Assembly (NCBI GenBank): GCA_964036295.1
Contig: OZ038463.1
Location: 34,735,295-34,799,294, forward strand
DNA length: 64,000 bases
DNA from: Plumapathes pennacea
Lineage: Eukaryota; Cnidaria; Anthozoa; Antipatharia; Myriopathidae
Reading direction: 5' to 3'
Shown: positions 61,079 through 64,000 of the stretch, piece after piece
How the letters are laid out: each line of letters opens with the position of its first letter
Numbering within the stretch: position 1 is the first letter of the stretch
Notes under the pieces: model-generated
Databases searched by the model: none
Told to the model about the DNA's origin: nothing
What the model saw: the letters and a program-made list of their open reading frames with translations, nothing else
Translations under genes and position numbers: made by a program

Positions 61079-61546
61079 TTAAAGTACATTTATAAGCCCA
61101 AAAATGATATCTTTACAATAGAATCTACATAAAGGAAATACGTTAACTATTAGAATAAGTCTGCGTTTTAACGCTGCGCCTTTGAGTTATAAAGGTTTAT
61201 ATTTTGAATATGGTAATGACGTGACGTCAAAGAAGGAACAATTTATCATACAAAATCTTGTTGGCAGAGATAATGACATTTTATCAACGTCCATTTTATA
61301 TTTGAATTCTGTGTAAATGATTTTACCAAATACTTTGTATGAATCTGGAAACAGTTCCAATCACGAAGAGAAAGAAATAACATTGAATTACTCCTTTGAC
61401 GTCACGTCATTACCATATTCGAAATATAAACCTCTATAACTTATAGGCGCAATGTTGAAACACAGAAATAATCTAATAGTCAACTATTTACTTTATGTAG
61501 AATTGATTGTGAAGATATCATTTTTGGGCTTATGTGCACTTTAACA
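61079..61546. mobile_element. Large fold-back element
   Basis: Two arms of about 170 bp (61079-61256 and 61376-61546) are inverted and about 85% alike by eye, sharing TAAGCCCAAAAATGATATCT, TGGTAATGACGTGACGTCAA and TCTACATAAAG. The spacer is about 120 bp. No ORF. Confidence 0.75.
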
Positions 61547-61688
61547 GGATGAAGCACTTTAGCTGGCGGGCACTTTTGCCTGACGGAAGGTCTTCTGGCG
61601 TCGCTAGGCAATTGTTTGGTTCGCTTCTCAGATAAGGCGGGATTTAGGCAATTTAGGCTCTTTGGCAATCTGGTTAATAACCGACCAC

Positions 61689-63153
61689 TCACTGGAAAAT
61701 CACCAAAAAAGCGCATGGCAGCATCAGAACGGCGCTGATGACAGGAGCTGCGCCTGCGTTGCAGAGGTCTCCAATGCAGCAGCTGGCTTCACACGCTGAT
61801 TCACTTGCTGCCTTGCATACGCTCATGCTTTTATCCAAAACGTCGCATGTTGCCTTGACTGTACATCTTTTAGAAAAGCTTCTTGATTCAAATCTTCCCG
61901 ATTTGAAAACCATCTCCATTTTCAAGCATCTGAGTATTTCTGAGAAATTTCAGTGAGATGAGTGTTTCAGAGAAATTTCAGTGAGAACCAGCACCAGTGT
62001 AGAAAGATGAATTAAAAGAAAAGTATAGTAGACTTCGGTCTCCCTATAGTATGTGGGTTTTCAACATTATTTATTATGGTATACGCAAAACATTTGACAC
62101 TCTGGGCCCGGTTTTTCAAAGCACAATTAGGCTAATCCTGGATTAGGTCTAAACTTTCATGTCATTTATATGCCTGCAAATGTGAAGGTTTCGTCGACAA
62201 CAACTTCCTTTGTGCGTTTTTAAGCTGGAATAAGCTTTTTAATCCATCTTCGAACAAAACTCTGCAGTTTATTGGCAGAGGTGTTGAGAGAAATAATTTC
62301 GTTAATCCTGGATTAGCTTAATCGACTTTCGAAAACCGGGCCCAGGACAAAACTAATAGATGTATTGGCAATTCTTTTACAGGGTGGTTCTTCGTCTCTA
62401 TCAAATATTTCAGCGGCAATCAGTTTTGACAGGCTTTAGAGAAAATTTCAGGAAATATTTCCTTTTAGTTTCCTGTGAATTTACGGAATGTGTGTTTTGA
62501 CTAGCTGTTGACGGACAAGTAAAGTTGTTGGATTAGTCATTTGTAAATAATAAAACTAATAACTAAATTTTGCAATACCAGCCAAGAGAAGAGACTTCTC
62601 AGTAGGCTTAATATATAGCTTTTATAAAAGAGTCGTTATCTGATGGTTTTTAAGGCAATTGTACATCTTATAAACCTTGGGAAAGCCCAGTTCATGATTC
62701 AGACTTTATATCAATGAGCGTAGAACCCACGTCAATTTAATATAGTACGGCACATTTGTTGAACAGTGCAACTTTCAGCACATGATGATCAAATAAGAAT
62801 CCATTATTCCAGGTTGCATTTGAACTGGGGGCACTCGTGGAGGAATGGCAAGCTCACATTACATAGTCCATTCGTAATTGAAAACAAGTTATACGGTCCG
62901 CCGGAGGTAATATTTGAAACTCAAGACGGAAGTGGTGGTCAATAATCATTCGAGCACTTCAAGCATTGGGCTTTTTCATACATATGACGCAAATTCTCGA
63001 ATTACAAAGCGACTCGTTGTGGACATAAATAAAACCTACTAGAAAGTTCTTCTAAAAGACCTTGGAATGGGAAGCAGAGATCGATACTATCAAGAAGTTC
63101 TTACCGAGCCCAAGAGTGACAAGGATCAACACAGCAATGGCAGCGACCTTCAT
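61689..63153 (-). CDS. Divergent LU-domain protein, copy E (exon 2 not found)
   Basis: Exon 3 (61689-61929) is exactly 241 bp as in copies A-D, starting after CTCAG|A and reading RCLKMEMVFKSG, KRC, ATC, SVC, ACEASCCIGDLCN and a hydrophobic tail ISAVLMLPCAFLVIF. A matching exon 1 lies at 63105-63153 (MKVAAIAVLILVTLGLG; a second ATG precedes it). No exon 2 with CYxC was found between them, and a 240-bp element sits in that interval. Either exon 2 has diverged beyond recognition or the gene is broken. A diverged sequence with the frame kept in exon 3 argues for past selection. Confidence 0.6.
62104..62343. mobile_element. 240-bp TIR element, copy 3 (reversed)
   Basis: Starts GGGCCCGGTTTTTCAAAGCA and ends CGAAAACCGGGCCC; reverse complement of 3927-4166, again 240 bp. 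It lies in the intron space of LU copy E. Confidence 0.85.
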
Positions 63154-63887
63154 CATGGACTATTTGTGATAGTAACAGGCCTTAATTTGTAAGCACACAT
63201 TTCAGCTGACTGTTCTTTGCGAAATGAGCTTTTGAACGATAACAATGCAGCTGTTCAAAACAGTTCGACCAATCAGAGTGTTTCTTTCAATGACGGTTGG
63301 CGATCTTGGCCACGCTGCGGGTAGTGCGCCTACCGGGACGGAGAAATGGCCACAAATTTGCTCACAAATTAGGCTTTTGGCGTATTCGAGCTTGGGCTGC
63401 GTTTATGAGCGTCGTGTCAGGGAAAGGGAATTTATCTGGCGGATTGTCTCGTCCGTTCACGAGACGCCTTGAATTTTATGAGCGCTTCGAGTAAATCGAA
63501 TTCTGTGTTCTGTGTGAAAGTTTCAAGCCGATAGGAGAAAAACTAAGGGAGTTAGAAGGGTTTTTGTTTTGAAGGTCACGTCCCCGCGTCCCCAAGGTCA
63601 CGTCCCAGCGTCCCCGTCCCCATTTTGGCAACAGCCAAGAAAAAATAAGACATCTAACTAAATCATTCAAGACTCTAAGTTCCGATTGCTCTGACCGAAA
63701 TCGGTAGCCGAAACTGGTGACAGAAGAGTATTAAAACAATACTTCGAGGGAAAATGATCAGCATGCAGATTTTAATACATTCTGAAGTGATCGAGTTACA
63801 AAGGGATAGAATATATTTGTCACGGTGATTGTTCGATTTCCACTGACTGACCTTTGCTGCCTGTCCTTTTTGAATAACTATCCGAAT
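63154..63887. other. Gene-free stretch before the right edge
   Basis: Holds short CGTCCC(C/A)GCGTCCCC repeats near 63580-63622. No recognisable gene; small ORFs on both strands lack family features. Confidence 0.5.
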
Positions 63888-64000
63888 TTAACACAAAACG
63901 GCGTCTGAAGCTCCCGATTTGCTTTCAAGCGCTGTTCTCTTTGCGGAGTATTTTCTTCGGCCCGCTTCTGAAGCTGCCGATTTGCTTTCAGGCGCTGTTC
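63888..64000 (-). CDS. Partial ORF with charged peptide repeat, running off the window
   Basis: Read from the right edge on the minus strand: EQRLKANRQLQKRAEEN, then PQREQRLKANRELQ, a stop following at 63888-63890 after CVKFG. The repeat (about 23 residues, rich in Gln, Arg, Glu) is helical in character and resembles charged repeats seen in some Helitron- or helicase-linked proteins, but the part in view is too short to name. The residues after the repeat may be intron. Confidence 0.35.
   Translation of the reverse strand, partial: TAPESKSAASEAGRRKYSAKRTALESKSGASDAVLC

Noticed and set aside
1-64000. tRNA, rRNA or viral genes
   Set aside because: No cloverleaf, rRNA core or viral replication or capsid motif was recognised by eye; a tool-based scan could still find a small tRNA.

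Overview
The window looks like genomic DNA from an animal, most likely an anthozoan cnidarian and probably a stony coral. It is AT-rich, its genes are split into many short GT-AG exons, it is dense in short inverted-repeat elements, and its encoded proteins are close to, but clearly diverged from, vertebrate orthologues. The taxon is an inference; no species marker is present. LAYOUT. (1) 1-3.9 kb, plus strand: the last eight exons of phosphatidylserine synthase 2 (PTDSS2), whose 5' end lies outside the window. (2) 4.6-16.2 kb, plus strand: a complete EIF4G2 (DAP5/p97/NAT1) gene of 27 coding exons that join in frame to 849 codons and start at a GTG. (3) 17.6-28.1 kb, plus strand: a complete nucleosome assembly protein 1-like gene of 19 coding exons and 412 residues, ending in a CaaX-like CKQQ. 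(4) 28.1-32.4 kb: intergenic, packed with non-autonomous inverted-repeat elements and hairpins. (5) 32.4-63.2 kb, minus strand: a tandem array of small LU-domain (Ly6/uPAR/CD59-type) GPI-anchored protein genes. Four intact copies (A-D) have identical exon sizes (49, 91 and 241 bp) and code for 126-residue precursors. There is also one copy that has lost exon 3, two spare signal-peptide exons, and a divergent fifth copy (E) with no recognisable exon 2. Between copies are duplicated flanks, satellite-like repeats, a LINE 3' fragment, microsatellites and two small duplicated exon-like ORFs. (6) 57.2-64 kb: further repeats, including minisatellites between perfect 34-bp inverted repeats, a large fold-back element, and a peptide-repeat ORF running off the right edge on the minus strand. 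HOW THE GENES RELATE. The three plus-strand genes are unrelated housekeeping genes (phospholipid synthesis, non-canonical translation initiation, histone chaperoning) and show no shared pathway. The LU array is a lineage-specific cluster of secreted or cell-surface proteins. Its copies are mosaics of one another, which points to repeated recombination or gene conversion. The most notable observations are the conserved non-AUG start of the DAP5 orthologue and the mosaic LU array with its spare first exons.
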